Below, in pieces: positions 1 through 12,800 of a DNA stretch of 64,000 bases. Source of the DNA: Trichuris trichiura (lineage: Eukaryota > Nematoda > Enoplea > Trichinellida > Trichuridae); contig JBAJFE010000016.1 in the NCBI GenBank assembly GCA_037903355.1, positions 248,001-312,000 of the forward strand, read 5' to 3'. Position 1 is the first letter of the stretch. Each line of letters opens with the position of its first letter. Below the pieces are notes generated by a model that ran no database searches, had not been told where the DNA came from, and saw only the letters and a list, made by a program, of their open reading frames with translations. The translations under genes were made by a program, and so were the position numbers.

Positions 1-1062
1 AACGCGACTCCCATGACGGTTGAGGAAATGGCGCGAAAATTAATTAGAAAAGCTTTCAATGCCACCATGACTGGTCGGGCTTACATTTTCGGCAAACATA
101 CCGGAAAATAAAATTTCACTCGAGCGGATAGCCCGCCAAAGCAAGAAATATGAACCAAATTTGGTTACATCAGCTTCAGGCCCACCGCAAGTGGAGCACT
201 CTAGAAAGCCCTGAGGAATCCTTCAAATTGACAAGCGATATGTTGATATTCAAAATCACTTATGCGCATACGTAAATGCAGTTTATTAAAAATGTTATAA
301 ATAAAGTGACTGTATGTCATGTTGATAAGCAGATCGCCTCGTATTGTTACTTATCGAATATCTCCGGCAGGCTGGTTAAGCTTTTGAAATTGCTCAATCC
401 GGTTTGCTATTAATGATAAGAATAGCGGACATGCTGGCAGTTTAAAACAGCCAACAGAGTTAAAGAGGTTGAAAGCTAAACAGCCCAGCGGAGAAGTGGT
501 ATTTTAATTGCCCATTCTGTCATTTGACGTTTTGGTTTAGTCTCAACGGCCCCTTCAAGCTATAAGCAAATAAAGGATCTCTTTAAGTTGAAAAACTGCT
601 TTACCGCTGTTCTAGCATAGATCAATTGCTCTGCTGCCTCAAGGCAGCATTCTAAAGCTAATTCAAGACGCCGACAGGGTTTACGCAGCCCTGGCTATCA
701 GAAATTATCGCAGCCACTCCCACTGCCTCTTAGATAGCGGGAAGCTCACTTTGCTTTGGATAACTACAGCAGCTGTATTGGTATACATTCCCAAGCTAAT
801 CTGAAAAGCACAAAAAGCAACTACTTCAAGGAAATCGAAGCATGAAGTTATGGCAAATATCAAGTTTATCGAAAGCTATTAAACGTAACCACTGCCTATA
901 CAAAACTAGTACTTTTGCATAATTTATGCAAGGCGGGATGATGGTAGGCAATTTAAAGAAGCTTATTGCCTAAGCAGATAGCGTCTCCTGAGTAAAGTCG
1001 AGTAATAAAAGTTTGATGATAATTATTCACAAGTTAAAGATATCCGTACAAAGCGCACTTAC

Positions 1063-1330
1063 TTGTCGAATGACTGCCGTTGAGAATAACTTTATGTTCT
1101 CCCCAGATTCCCATTTGAAGCTGAATTGTTGTGTTGTCGGGTAAGGAGAGTTCAACAAGAGCCCAGTTGCTCGAGGCGGCACAGACGGACAGCAGGACGA
1201 CTCCAATACAAGTGGTTACGGTTGAAAGAGCCATCATCCTACGGCGCCATAGCATCCGGTGATAGCTATCCCTGTTGAGCACCGAGAGACCGTCCATGCT
1301 ACAAAATAAATCTATCCAGTGCGACTTCAT
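1063..1330 (-). CDS. Claudin-like tetraspan membrane protein, first exon only (partial)
   Basis: An 89-codon exon opens with ATG at 1330 and ends at a strong donor (A|GTAAGT, donor G at 1062). The product has a basic stretch (LWRRRMM), then one hydrophobic segment at about residues 33-52. That segment is followed by a short extracellular stretch with the NW and GIW tryptophans typical of the first loop of the PMP22/claudin/calcium-channel-gamma superfamily, and NxT/NxS glycosylation sites. The next exon must start in phase 1. I found no convincing acceptor plus coding match in 1-1062, so the rest probably lies left of the window. It may be a distant paralog of the complete tetraspan gene at 20.7-24.1 kb on the same strand. 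The usual cysteine after GLW is not visible in this exon, so family placement is tentative. Confidence 0.5.
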
Positions 1331-4300
1331 TTTCCTGTTCCCTGGGAAACTGTCAACAAAGGATACGAAAAGAAAAGGGGTGAAATGGGGACTGCGATTT
1401 CAGACTCGCGCAAACCACCTGACTGGCTGAGTGTGAGTGTGTTGGGTTAGAATTGAGCAATCTCGGAAAATGACGTTTCAAACCGACTCACGACCACCGT
1501 CTTGACACAGTCGGCTAAACAGAGAAACCAACCATGCCCTGCTGGTTTATCCAGCATACAAATGATCCCGCCGCATAGAAATAGGCACTTTTCATGCTGC
1601 AGACAACAACAGTCGTAGCGCCGGGCGCTCGTTGGTTTGGTCAGTAGCCGAGCGACCAACCATTCTCTTTTGCTCGATATCAGCTCGACTTGTGAAGTTT
1701 CAGAATATCTGCTGCCATCTGGTGAGCATACTGGTCAATATCTCCTCTTCGCCATCAGCAGTTTAGCTTGCAGACGGAAAGTTGCTGTGTATATCACTTG
1801 TTTGACAAATAACAAACCAAGGATCAACCGGCTGCTTCCTTTATCGCCAAGCGAATCTCAAAACCTGAAATATCAGCTGTGACTACTACTTCCAGCTGTT
1901 CACAAAATTGGATGTCCCTTGGAACATCCGCAAGAAAAGCTAAACTACCAAAAGCTCTTTAAATGCGTGTGGCAATACAAAATATGAACTATGCAGAAGG
2001 GTATGACCCCATGGCGATCGATTAATGTAATCATAGGAGTAATGCTCCAAATTTACTTGCCTATATTCCAGGGACGAATTCATTCTTAATAGCTTAAGGT
2101 GCGCGGTAGATCTACATCCTGACTATAGTATGGAATCATAGTTTTTCATAAGAACCACTTGGCAGACTAAGTTGACGAAAGCTTACTCCGGCCAAGTATA
2201 CAGCTGATTTAAAGTAAATATTTACTTATAGAAAGACTGCAGCCTTAGTAACCGGACTATTAGTATTTTAATCTCGGGATGATTTGACCAAGTGGAAAAA
2301 GAATTGTTTTGAAACTCCACCTTTGCAAACAAATCATTTCTAGGAAAAACCGACCGGTCAGTTTAGTCAGGCATCCTTGACGACAGCTTGGCAAAACATT
2401 TTCTGGAAACAATATTGCAGATTTTCCAAACGAAATTGGAATCGGACAGACGGTGGCGCTTTGATACGCTACGCAACGGATCGACAGGTTTGGGGAAACA
2501 GCCGCAAGCTATATTGCTGCAGGAAATTCGAAAATGGAAACACCTGAATCCGGTCGCCCGAACCTTAGGCAGTTTTAATCAGGCGTACTTGCCTTCGATT
2601 CTGCGATGCGACATTGTTGTTCGTGGCAAGAGCCTACTGCTGCTGCCAAGTGGAACTAATCTGCCGTATAAGCGAAAGAATAAATGGGTAGTAAATTGCG
2701 CGGATTAATGCCCAGCTGGAAACTCCTGTTGCATTGGAGTGCAGCGTAGATGCTTGAGAAAGTTGTTCTCCTCTGGCTTTGCTAACCCATTAGACATTAC
2801 AGCTGAGCAAGCACTGCTGATCATTTGGGATCTGCATCATTTTGTGCCTCTGGAAGTTCTCAGTGACGTCGTAGCGTCATTTGTCGACCGAGGCTGTCAG
2901 GTGCTACGCTTAAGGGCGCCGATATACTGAACCAACCAGGAATATTGGTGCTACGCCGAAGCAGCAAGAGCAAACGTTGCCAACAAACCACCCATCATTC
3001 CTGCCGTTGAACATAAGTTGAAGGACGCTCATAAATGGCTGTTGAAGCGACTTCAACTATTCCAGTTGGGCCTCTATGCCGGCGAAAATAATAATCTGTT
3101 CAGTCAGTTGTTGCTCATTAGTTATAATCAAAAAATTAGTCCACTGGGACGACCCTCCGTATGTTCGTTGCCGCCTGTAAGAATCGCAGGCGCCATTTTA
3201 TATCAACTCCCTTCAGTAGGGTTACGCACACGTTATAAATTTTTACCAAACCTTTTTCGAACATGTGACAACATACTTGTTTCATTTGCAATGGATATTC
3301 ATGCTTTGAAGTTATGAATTATGGCATTACAGCTTAGCTGATCAGAAGCTATGGATTTTCCTCAACTGCCTTCCATGGAATCTTTACGTTCAAGATGAGC
3401 ACGAAGGCGCGCATGATCATCTACCATTAGTACGCTTTTAAAAGTTCACACCAGGAAGCGAATCGATTAAGCCTTATGTGGCCTACGTTAAAGTAAGCAA
3501 AACAACCTACACCATGTGTGAAATACGAGTAATGTTGAAACCGTACGTTTACAGCTAATGTATTTTAGTGTATATAGTTTAAAATTGGCACTCCGCGCGA
3601 GCATCAGCCTTTTAGAGCTTTGGCATATAATAGCTCATGAGTTTAACGGTTTTGTTCGCTTTCAAGGAGTCGTCAAAGTAAGCCGCCTTTGACACGTGCG
3701 CTAAGATGTTCTGATCGATAGCAATGACGTCTACCGTTATATGATGAGCTCAAGTTATCGTGCTAAATCATGATTGTTGCATACGTATGAGGCACTAAAG
3801 CATAAAAAGTTATCATCATATGAGCCTAAAATTACTACTGACCAGTCTGGAAGAAACATTCTAATTAAGGCAACTTTGAACGACCAGTTAGCTACTAGTC
3901 GAACGATTCGAGACGAATCAGCAGACTTGCGTGCAGGCGAAATTCGATTAGTCCATTAGCTTTGTTTTTTGAGCATCGCCAACCAGGAGGAGGGGCGTAA
4001 TTACTCAGATGTCTTTATGCAAACATCATCAGCTATTTGTCTGCGCACGATAATGTGCGACGTCAGCTTTCGTGTAAAAAGCGTATTAGTGCTGCAATGT
4101 AGCCTATGACGAAAGCAGAAAATGAAAATAATTGCTGGCGGCATTACTAAACGCTGCTTGATAAACAGATCGGATTATCTTAGATATTGAATAGTAGGTG
4201 CGCGACAGCCTATGCCCATCAATAAAGGTAAAAATAGGCAAGCGAAAAGAGATGGACAAAATGATAGTAAGCGTCTGAAATTATAGACATATTGTGTGAT

Positions 4301-5939
4301 TGCGTCGTCAGTCAATAGTAAGCCAGTCATGGAACCTGTCGTGAAAGCTTTTTTAAGATAATCTTGTCATGTGGGTTCGCTAAAAATGTTTTGGCTACCG
4401 TCACAAAGTACTTAACTTCCATACGCGGGATTCATAGCCATAGTGAGCAACGAATGTCGAACTCGTATATGATACAGTGTTCTTTGTCATGGCTAGAAAG
4501 TTATGAATACATATTTTTTTTAAAAGGATCTGTTGCAGTAACAGAACGGTCTATAATGGGCAGATGGCAGTTTTCAGAACTTTTTATGATTAGTGCTCAC
4601 TGGAATGGGTAACTTAATTTGTTAATTTTCCACAGCCTGAAAGGCCTAGAGCGTATGGTGTCAACGCTTTGCAAAGTTGCTGCTGAATACTGGATAAGTC
4701 TTCGTTCCATTTGTATGAATAGATAATTAACATGCAAGTTGAGTAGCATTAATCTGTCAGTGATACGTGGTGTACCTAAGGTTATTCCACTGTTATCGTA
4801 CATATTAAATACTCGAGAAGCTAATTGAAACTATTTATTCTATGTGCTATTAAATAATGCGCAGTACTTAGCTTTGACAAACATGTTGATCTTACGTGCA
4901 GCTGCAAGTGGAGATGCGCATGCTATTTCTGGTTAAGACGCATTCGCAATTATTTTCCTTCATTTCTTCCTTCGCCATCCTTTTCTGACTGGAACAGAAA
5001 AAGGGTATGCGAATTCTTATTTGAAGGTTTAAAACAATAAAATCAAAATCCTACCTATATTCCGTGAAATAGTATAATCATAATTCCTTTTTGCGGATTG
5101 ATTTATGCTTATTTTCCAAAGGCAATCAGCGCTCCGGAAGGCACACCACCAGATATGAGTACAACTGTTTGGCAAGCAGCACAGAAATTTGATATAATTA
5201 GGTAAACAAGCTTAGGCGCTGCGGGATCATATGAAAAACATAAGCTGATACGTTTCTCACAGAAGGTAGCGTGGACGACGGCGAAAAGCAAGCAGGAGGC
5301 TCCCAGCGGCATTTGAGACTTACATATTTGTTTTCGCATGAAAAGTTGATTATGAGTGACCTTTCAAAACTATTTTCCATAAGTTGCCATTGATTTGCTC
5401 CTTTACTAATTATCACTAATGGCGTGCGCTGGTCAGTTCGTGTCTTTGGCCGGAAAGGAGTGACCGCTGTCAATGCTTTGTAGGACCGCATTCTATTTGC
5501 GGCAGTTTTAGCGCAGCCAGGTAGCTGCAAAGATGAAAATCGTTTGCACTTAAGGTGAAACAAAGTATTCCGTTGTTCAACCAGCATTTAAAGCCAAATA
5601 ATTATTGCAGTCCCCCAATTGAAACCCAACGAAGCAATGAACTATTCTCTGCAGAGTTACTCACGATGGACAAGTGAATAACGGGGAGATCTAACAAAGC
5701 ATTGTCCACCGGAGGAAGAAGTAGCAAAAGGCGCTTCACTATTTTTGCCAGACTATCTTAAAATGAATCCCTTGGGTCGGCAAGTGCTGGGCTAAAATCA
5801 AAAGAAAGCTTAGCTTTTGGTGCCTATGGAAGTGAAAGGATACCTATAGTGGTCTAATATTGCATAGGAACATATAAACAGGAAATGGGAAAGCTAAACT
5901 TCGACGTCCTGGGCGTCAGCAAATTCGACTAGCTAAAAA
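1331..5939. other. Gene-poor AT-rich interval with a coding-like remnant
   Basis: No gene is recognised here. At 2,388-3,317 on the plus strand three open stretches (106, 63 and 99 codons) follow one another, broken by stops and frame changes, with more balanced base composition than their surroundings. They could be a decayed retroelement or an old pseudogene, but no domain is recognisable. A minus-strand open frame at 5,109-5,339 is hydrophobic but lacks matching splice signals and a start context. The rest shows frequent stops in all frames. Confidence 0.4.
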
Positions 5940-5942
5940 TCA

Positions 5943-6820
5943 GTGACTTTAACTCAAATGATCATTACACATTCAGAAACCCAACAATGGTCAGGGAATT
6001 GGAAAGGTCAACATGCATTCCAATCCGTTAAAATGGCGATGCTAAGGGATATTCAGGTTACAGAACAATTGCGCTTATTTCGGGCGCCAGTAAGGTTATG
6101 CTTGCAAGCTAAACTTCAGCTATATATAGTTTGACAATTCCCAGAGAAACTGGCTGGCTGTCGGTAGGGTAGAAGAAGTAAGGACTAAACTGCTAGTATT
6201 CATTGGGTTATAAAGAAAGCAAAGGAATTTCGGAAAGGAATCCACCTCTGCTTCATTAACTACACGAAGGCATTCGATTGTGTAAATTACAACCAAAATT
6301 GCCAAGCTGTCAAACTTACCTGTGTACATGGCTATCATACCTCTTTCTAGAAGAATCCGTATGCACAAAAAGAAGCAACAGCGAGAACTGCACATGGAAC
6401 AATTGACTGCTTTTTGATTGGGAAAAGACTATCAATTATTGCCTTGTCTGTTTAACTTATTCACTGAATAGATTCTTTGAAATGCAAGACTGGAAGAATC
6501 GAAATTGCAGACGGGTAAATCAGTGGATTCAGTAATGCGGACAACGCCAGCTAAATGGCTGAAAGTGAAAATGAACTGAAATCCCTTTTCATAAGCGTTA
6601 AAGAGCAGAGTGCAAAAGTTGTCTTGAAACTAAACAGTTACCAAAAAATAGAGGGAAAGTGCCTGTGTTTATATTTATGGGTTCGAAGGTCAATCACTGC
6701 AGACAGTGATTGCAGCCATAAAATTAAAAGGCGATTGTACCTTGAAATGATCACGGTAAACTTGAGTCAGCTTGAAGACCAATGCTTCCATAGCCAGTCA
6801 AAGCTATGATTTTCAGACAC
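5943..6820 (+). mobile_element. Decayed RTE-clade LINE (reverse transcriptase relic)
   Basis: Read across frame changes and stops, the plus strand matches, in order, the reverse transcriptase of RTE/BovB-type non-LTR retrotransposons. First comes a degenerate WSGNWK-like block near 5,990. Next is a FIDYAKAFDCVDH-type block near 6,250 (visible as FINYTKAFDCVNY). A truncated PCLFNL block follows near 6,440, then MAESENELKSL near 6,555, and an ITADxDCSHxIKRRL block near 6,700. The catalytic YADD site is lost: the text just before MAESE reads as a damaged remnant. At least four frameshifts and several stops show it is dead. Ends and target-site duplications were not found. The family call rests on remembered RTE motifs, not a search. 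Confidence 0.75.
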
Positions 6821-9800
6821 TAACGTGTAGTTGTAAAAATTGGAGGAAAATTGACGGTCGCAAAACAATAACAAACTGACTCTTTCCCCAATTGATGCAA
6901 ATAATTCAATAATAGAGGAAATTAATTCGTATGTAAAGATGATGCGTCAGTATTTTGAAACATGTAAAGAGCAGACAAATTTTAGGAAAAGATTCTGACC
7001 ATGGCAAAAGCTGAAAGCAAAATAAGGTACCAGCAGTCTGATACGGTTAGACGATATCGTAAAAGCGGTGGGCAAAAGCTTAACCCAGCTTAGTGGAGAA
7101 CAGAAAACCAGGTACAAATATAGTCCAGGATAAGACGAAGAATGACCAGACAATGCCAGTATCTTCCATGAGTGAAGCCTTATTGTTGAAGTCAGTGTGA
7201 AATTTCTGAACTAGGTTGCTGTATAGCATCTCTCTAGTAACTAGTAAGTCTTCATACACTCATATATCTGCTAGTAGGGCATTTTTTTGTTTTATTTCTA
7301 AAAAAGTAACATGAAGCCACACGAAGAACTTTAAACCCCTGAAGGAGTAACTATTATTCCAGATTGTTTGCTTTATGGAGCGGTAACCTCAAGGCGAACT
7401 GACTATAAAAGCAAATCTGCAGTCTCTGACGTATAGGCAGCTAGATGTCCAGCCTAAACGATGCGCTGCTTGTATTAGGAATATATTTAATGAATACATG
7501 CATAAGTAAACGCTCCAGCGTAGTCAGGTGCAGTCGCATGCAAGATGCAAGAAATTTTAAGTTTGCAAAGAAAGCGACGCGGAATTGAAATGCAGATTAC
7601 TAACTTACGTTTTTAGCTAGCATTACGCGAAAGCTTTGAAACTTCAAAAGCCACGAGAACTCAATATTTCACTCTTTGGCAGTGTTTAATTGAGATTTTG
7701 CGATGGTATTTTGTTAGAGGTTTGTTCTATCAGGAAAAACTTCAAAGAAAAGCCGCACGCTTGTTTGGAAAGTTCGAAATCGGTATGCACTGTCCTCTGA
7801 CGCTCTGGAAGCTCTCGTTTTAAAACTTTTAAACTGCATGCGCTACTAAGCAGCTATCTCTTTATAAAGAAAGACAAAACGAACAGTTAGATTCGCATAA
7901 ACACAGAAAGAGCTGCTGAACATTGTTGATGTCAAAAGAAGTCGCGCAGTTCATCGAAGTTTGAGCTAGGCGGCTTCCTTTCATCTATGAGTCAGTTCAG
8001 TTTGTTGAACTACCGACGAGGGTAATTTCAAAAGGGACAAGATGTAATGAAATAGAATAATGAAATTCAAGATCAAAGAACTGTAACAGCTGCAGAGAGT
8101 AAGTAATGGATGCATTGTCGACTGAGAGCATTTCAGCCGCTGAACCTAAATGACGCTTATTTCTGCTAGCTAGTAAAATTAAAAGTTAAAGAAAATCTTT
8201 TAAAATTCAAAATTACATTTTATTTCTAACAGACTGAGTATGAGCTCGGCATTTTGGTGGCGTTTTCCCTGAGAAAAAACGTTTAGCACTTTTTACTTTG
8301 CTAGAATCAGTAATGGTCTAAAGACTATCAAATCAATGTAATTAGCCGTAATACTGAAAAATATTCTGACAAATTACGTTGGCCAAAACGCAATAGTATA
8401 AACTTCTAAACAGCAGTATCCAAGGATTAAAGCATGATGATTATTGCTAAATATTTTTAGTAGAGTGTGCAAACTTGCTTAGATGAAATATGATCTTTAT
8501 GCAAATCACCTAGCCTAAAATAAGTCAAAATGCCGCTTTATTTAACATATGAATAATGCCTTCCGACGCTTTACCCTCACTGTGCGTAATGGTTGAACAG
8601 CGCGGAGAGAAAGTCAAATAAACCATCTGATCATAAATCTAATGTCTTAATCAGTCTGCATACGTTAAGTAGGAGTTTACAACTCACAAATTTATTGCCC
8701 TTTGTCGAAAGCAAATTATCTTTTGACTTCTAATAAAGGAACGAATACGTGTTAACAATTTGAAGAATCTGTACAGGATGACGTGAAAGTTGCCGTTGCT
8801 TATGTGTGAAAGCATAATTATGGGGTACTGATATTTGCAAAAAAGTTTTCATTAGCGACGGTGAAAACGGATAAAGAAGAGATAAATAAGTAACTACATG
8901 TCCGTTCGAGCGCTTTAGTGCACCTTTCAAACTTTTTCAGCGCTGGTTTTCATAATCACTTGGATGAACCTGCATTCGCTTTGGTGAACCCTTCTGCGAC
9001 TGAGTTTTCTAAGAACGCTCAAGAATTGGCTCTTGTTGTGTACTTACACCATGCTTAAAATAGCACAAGAGATAACCTGAAGGAATAGCGATATTGTTCT
9101 TCTCCGGCAAGTTCTCTCAATTCAGAATGGTAGAACATCATCATGTTAATATTGTCCGAACGTTTCGCAATAAACGAGTGCCCTATCATGCTCTACAGGC
9201 ATCAAATTTTCCAATAACATCTGCAGTGGTAATTTTCCCAAAAAATGAGGGAATCTAACCGCATTCATTTGCAGCGGAGAATATTCCCTCTTTTACTGTA
9301 ATCAGAAAAAAATATTTTTTTCTAACAATCTGACGGAATAGTTGAGAAACATTTGTCCCAGCTTCTGGCTTTCATGTCAGTTTTACGCTCTTGCATTGAA
9401 TACTCTTAAAAGCATATTTTAACTTAAGAGTAGAGCTTTCCATTAGCCATTAAGCAAACAAGGGCAACGTATGACATGCCAGAACAACGTAGCAGCAATC
9501 AAGGAAGTGAAAACGTGCTTTTATTTTTTGAACATCACGTAGAGCAGTAGCCGTTTCATAATTAGCTCGCATTAAATAAATATGACTTTCTTGACGCAAC
9601 AGTAAAGCGAGTACAGGAATAACGCTGCTAGCATGACTTATTTCAACTTGATTTGAAAGTCTCAGCAACTACGTGAAATTATTAATAATAAATTTTAGTT
9701 CTGTACAACTAATGGGTAACCATTAAGGGATTATTGATAACTCGTCCTGAATAGTATGAGTTCAGATTTGGCCACATTTGTTTTCAGGTGAACTTAATGT

Positions 9801-12800
9801 GACCAATGTCATTGTTTTACGTTAATGAACGTTTACGCAGGTTCATAAATATTCTCATATGACATGCTTGCACGTTCAAGTTGTCATGGTATCGCTGTTA
9901 ACCGCGCTATCGATCTACGCGGTCCAGCTTGCATTTACTTTCCGAAGCACCACAAGAACAGCTAAGCTAAACAAGATTTCGTAAGAGTGGTTAACTAGCG
10001 AACTTATTACTTAAAAAAATATTGAGAGCTGGTGGACTGCATACAGAGCTTAAAAAGAGACAGCTATTGTATAAGTCTAAGGAAAGCGATAGAATTGTTT
10101 TTTTGGTTTTTGTCGCAACTCTAAGGCAAAAGAGTGCTCAGCACGAAACTGAGTTGCCAAAAAAAATCTCAGCTTCATAAATCTTTGCGGTTTTCAGTCG
10201 TAAAAACGAATATGGCGCCTGCCTGAGTTATTCTACTTTCGCTTGAAGTAAACAACAGCAAATCATGCTAATTCGTATTTACGTTGCAATTAATCTTTTG
10301 AACGTGCTCTTGAAAGAGCAACTCAGCACAATTGATTGAAAGCAGTATTTTTACTCAACATCTCAAAGTACACTAAGAAATGCACGCGCTTTCCACAGGA
10401 TGAATACATAGCATGAACTCTGAGTGGTACGTGTAATATACAAAATGTCAATAATGAACTTGCTGGTGTAGCAGTTAGCTTAGCATTACTTAGTCAGCCG
10501 GCTTATAATCATTTTCTTTGTTCCTTTCTTTAATAGCTCAACGAAGTTGGAGTAGGCACCGGTCTCAAAATTCCCTCACATTAAATTGTTTAAAATATTT
10601 ACCTTTTTTCTCTAAACGGTATGCTATATGTCAACCAACTTCCCAAATATTAATAATGGTCGACTGATTTTCAAAACATGAAAAGGAGGACGGATAATTC
10701 GTTTAAGTTCTAACAGGCCGGTTTTGAAAACAACATTTAAATTATGTTGACCTTTGCGGCAATGGGGATTCTATTTTTCCCGTAGGACTCGTGTAGTTAT
10801 TCCAATCAGAATTGGAGCTATTAATATTCCGCGAATTAAATGGCATTTCAATGAAATGGAGCAACGGAGGCAAATGAGGACAAAATTGGAGGAAAAGGCT
10901 TACCGAGACGACGTTGTACGCCCGTTTCCCCGGTTGAGGCTATATTCACAATGAATCATTGACAAGATGGGCTTTATTGCAATTGGCAAACGTCCCCTAA
11001 TACGCTACTTTCCATGATGGAACCATTGTGTGCAAAATTAAATTGCCGGCACTGTGAATAGTTCATTTTTAATGGGAGGACAGCGTATACCAAAGCTGGC
11101 GGACTGAATTCGCATGTGTATTGATAAATGAAGCATCAGCAAAAGTTGATTGTAATGGTTTCCGCGAATGATGTCAGCAGCTGCTTTACACAAATTTCTG
11201 AGCTTCAGCGCGGTCAGTTGAACGCCCTCGTCAGCTCTCATTACTTGATCAGCTAATAGGAAATGGCGGTTCCAGCATCCTGCCTTACTCTAAGCATGGC
11301 CTATCATTAGCGGCTCCTTCAGTTAAGGTAGGAGCAATAGCGCTTAAGCAGTTTCGGAACAGGTTATTCAGGCACTAAACTGGGGTGCAACATCTGCCTT
11401 GAGAAAAGAGAAAAATGTTTCTTCACCCTAATCCTGAAGTAAGCACTTGAACATGAGTTGCAATAAACTTCTTAATGAGCCTGCAATAAAAGTTTTTGGT
11501 ATCTTCTTGAAGTAGATTATCTCTTTCTACTTCATAGCCTACATTCAACATTTATAGCTGCCCATTTGGGACCCCTCTTCATCATGTAATAATTTAGGTT
11601 ATTTTTCATGAAATAAGAGTCATTTCGCAGACTTAGCCTTGCTGTACTACTAATAATAAAAAGGCTAATTTCACAAAGCCAAAAACGCGAAGTTCAAAAT
11701 GGCGTCATTAGGCAATATTGCTAGCGCCCATGCAGTTAAATGGAAGCTAGTAGTACGTAAGCTCATCAATGCATTTTGTTTTAAGCTTCTGAAACCTCAT
11801 ATACAAGGCCCACTCTACAAAGCACGCTATTAATATGATTCACAGCGAATAGCTATTAACGCAAAATAATAAAATAGTTAGGTAAGGCTGCATTATACAG
11901 ACAGATCACGAAATCGCATTGCATAAAGATACATCTACGTAATGTAATGTGTGCTGGATAGATATTTAGCCAAAGTGGAGTTGTAACCGCTAATTTGGCT
12001 GGTTTTAGCAATAAAATATACTAAGCAATTATTAGAAGTAAGCGTTCTGTTGATTAGTTTTTCCGTTGAGAGTGCATAAGGCCATGCAGCAGGCTTAAGA
12101 AGAATATTATAAAGCTGATTCATTTATCTTTCCCTTGCTGGTCGCAGTATTTTGAGAAAGCAACTCTGAGAGATAAACTTCAGAGAATTACAAAGACGAG
12201 AACAAATAATTGAAATGTTGGTAGAAGTGAACTGGCCATAGCCGTAGAGATGTAAATGCGTTGCATAGCAAGACAGTTTACCAGAACCCGTAGGAGCGAG
12301 GTATTAACAGCAAAGCACCGTTGGGCAACATTTAGGGCGGAAGAAAAACAAGCTTTCATGGCAACATAATCCAGAGTAGACATGAATATAAAACTTTCTT
12401 GCCTTGTTCACTGCTCCTGACACGTAGGCACTATTCTCCACGTTAACTTGTTTTTCATGGAACTTGCACTTCCCATTAACTTTTTTTTGAGCCCTCGGAA
12501 TGGCTTCAAAGTATGACGACGTCATCACAGGGCAAAATTATCAAGTCAGTGCGTCAGTCTTATGCAGTCAGCTTGAGCTTCTAGTTCATTATAAATTTTC
12601 AACCAATCAGTAGTGGCCATGCTTTAATATTAGCTGAGCAATAGAAGAAGTCTTTAACAGCTTTGGACACTTTAGTGGGCATGTTATTGAAAGCAGCTGA
12701 TGCTTGCTTAGAATTTCGTTACAAAGTAGGCAACATATGCTTATCCAAAGCGGAAAGTAATATACAGGTTTTTTCTAACCATACGGAGCTGCCAGCTGCC

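Noticed and set aside
5109..5339. Hydrophobic minus-strand frame that might be a membrane exon of the left tetraspan gene
   Set aside because: It lies upstream of that gene's first exon and lacks usable splice sites.
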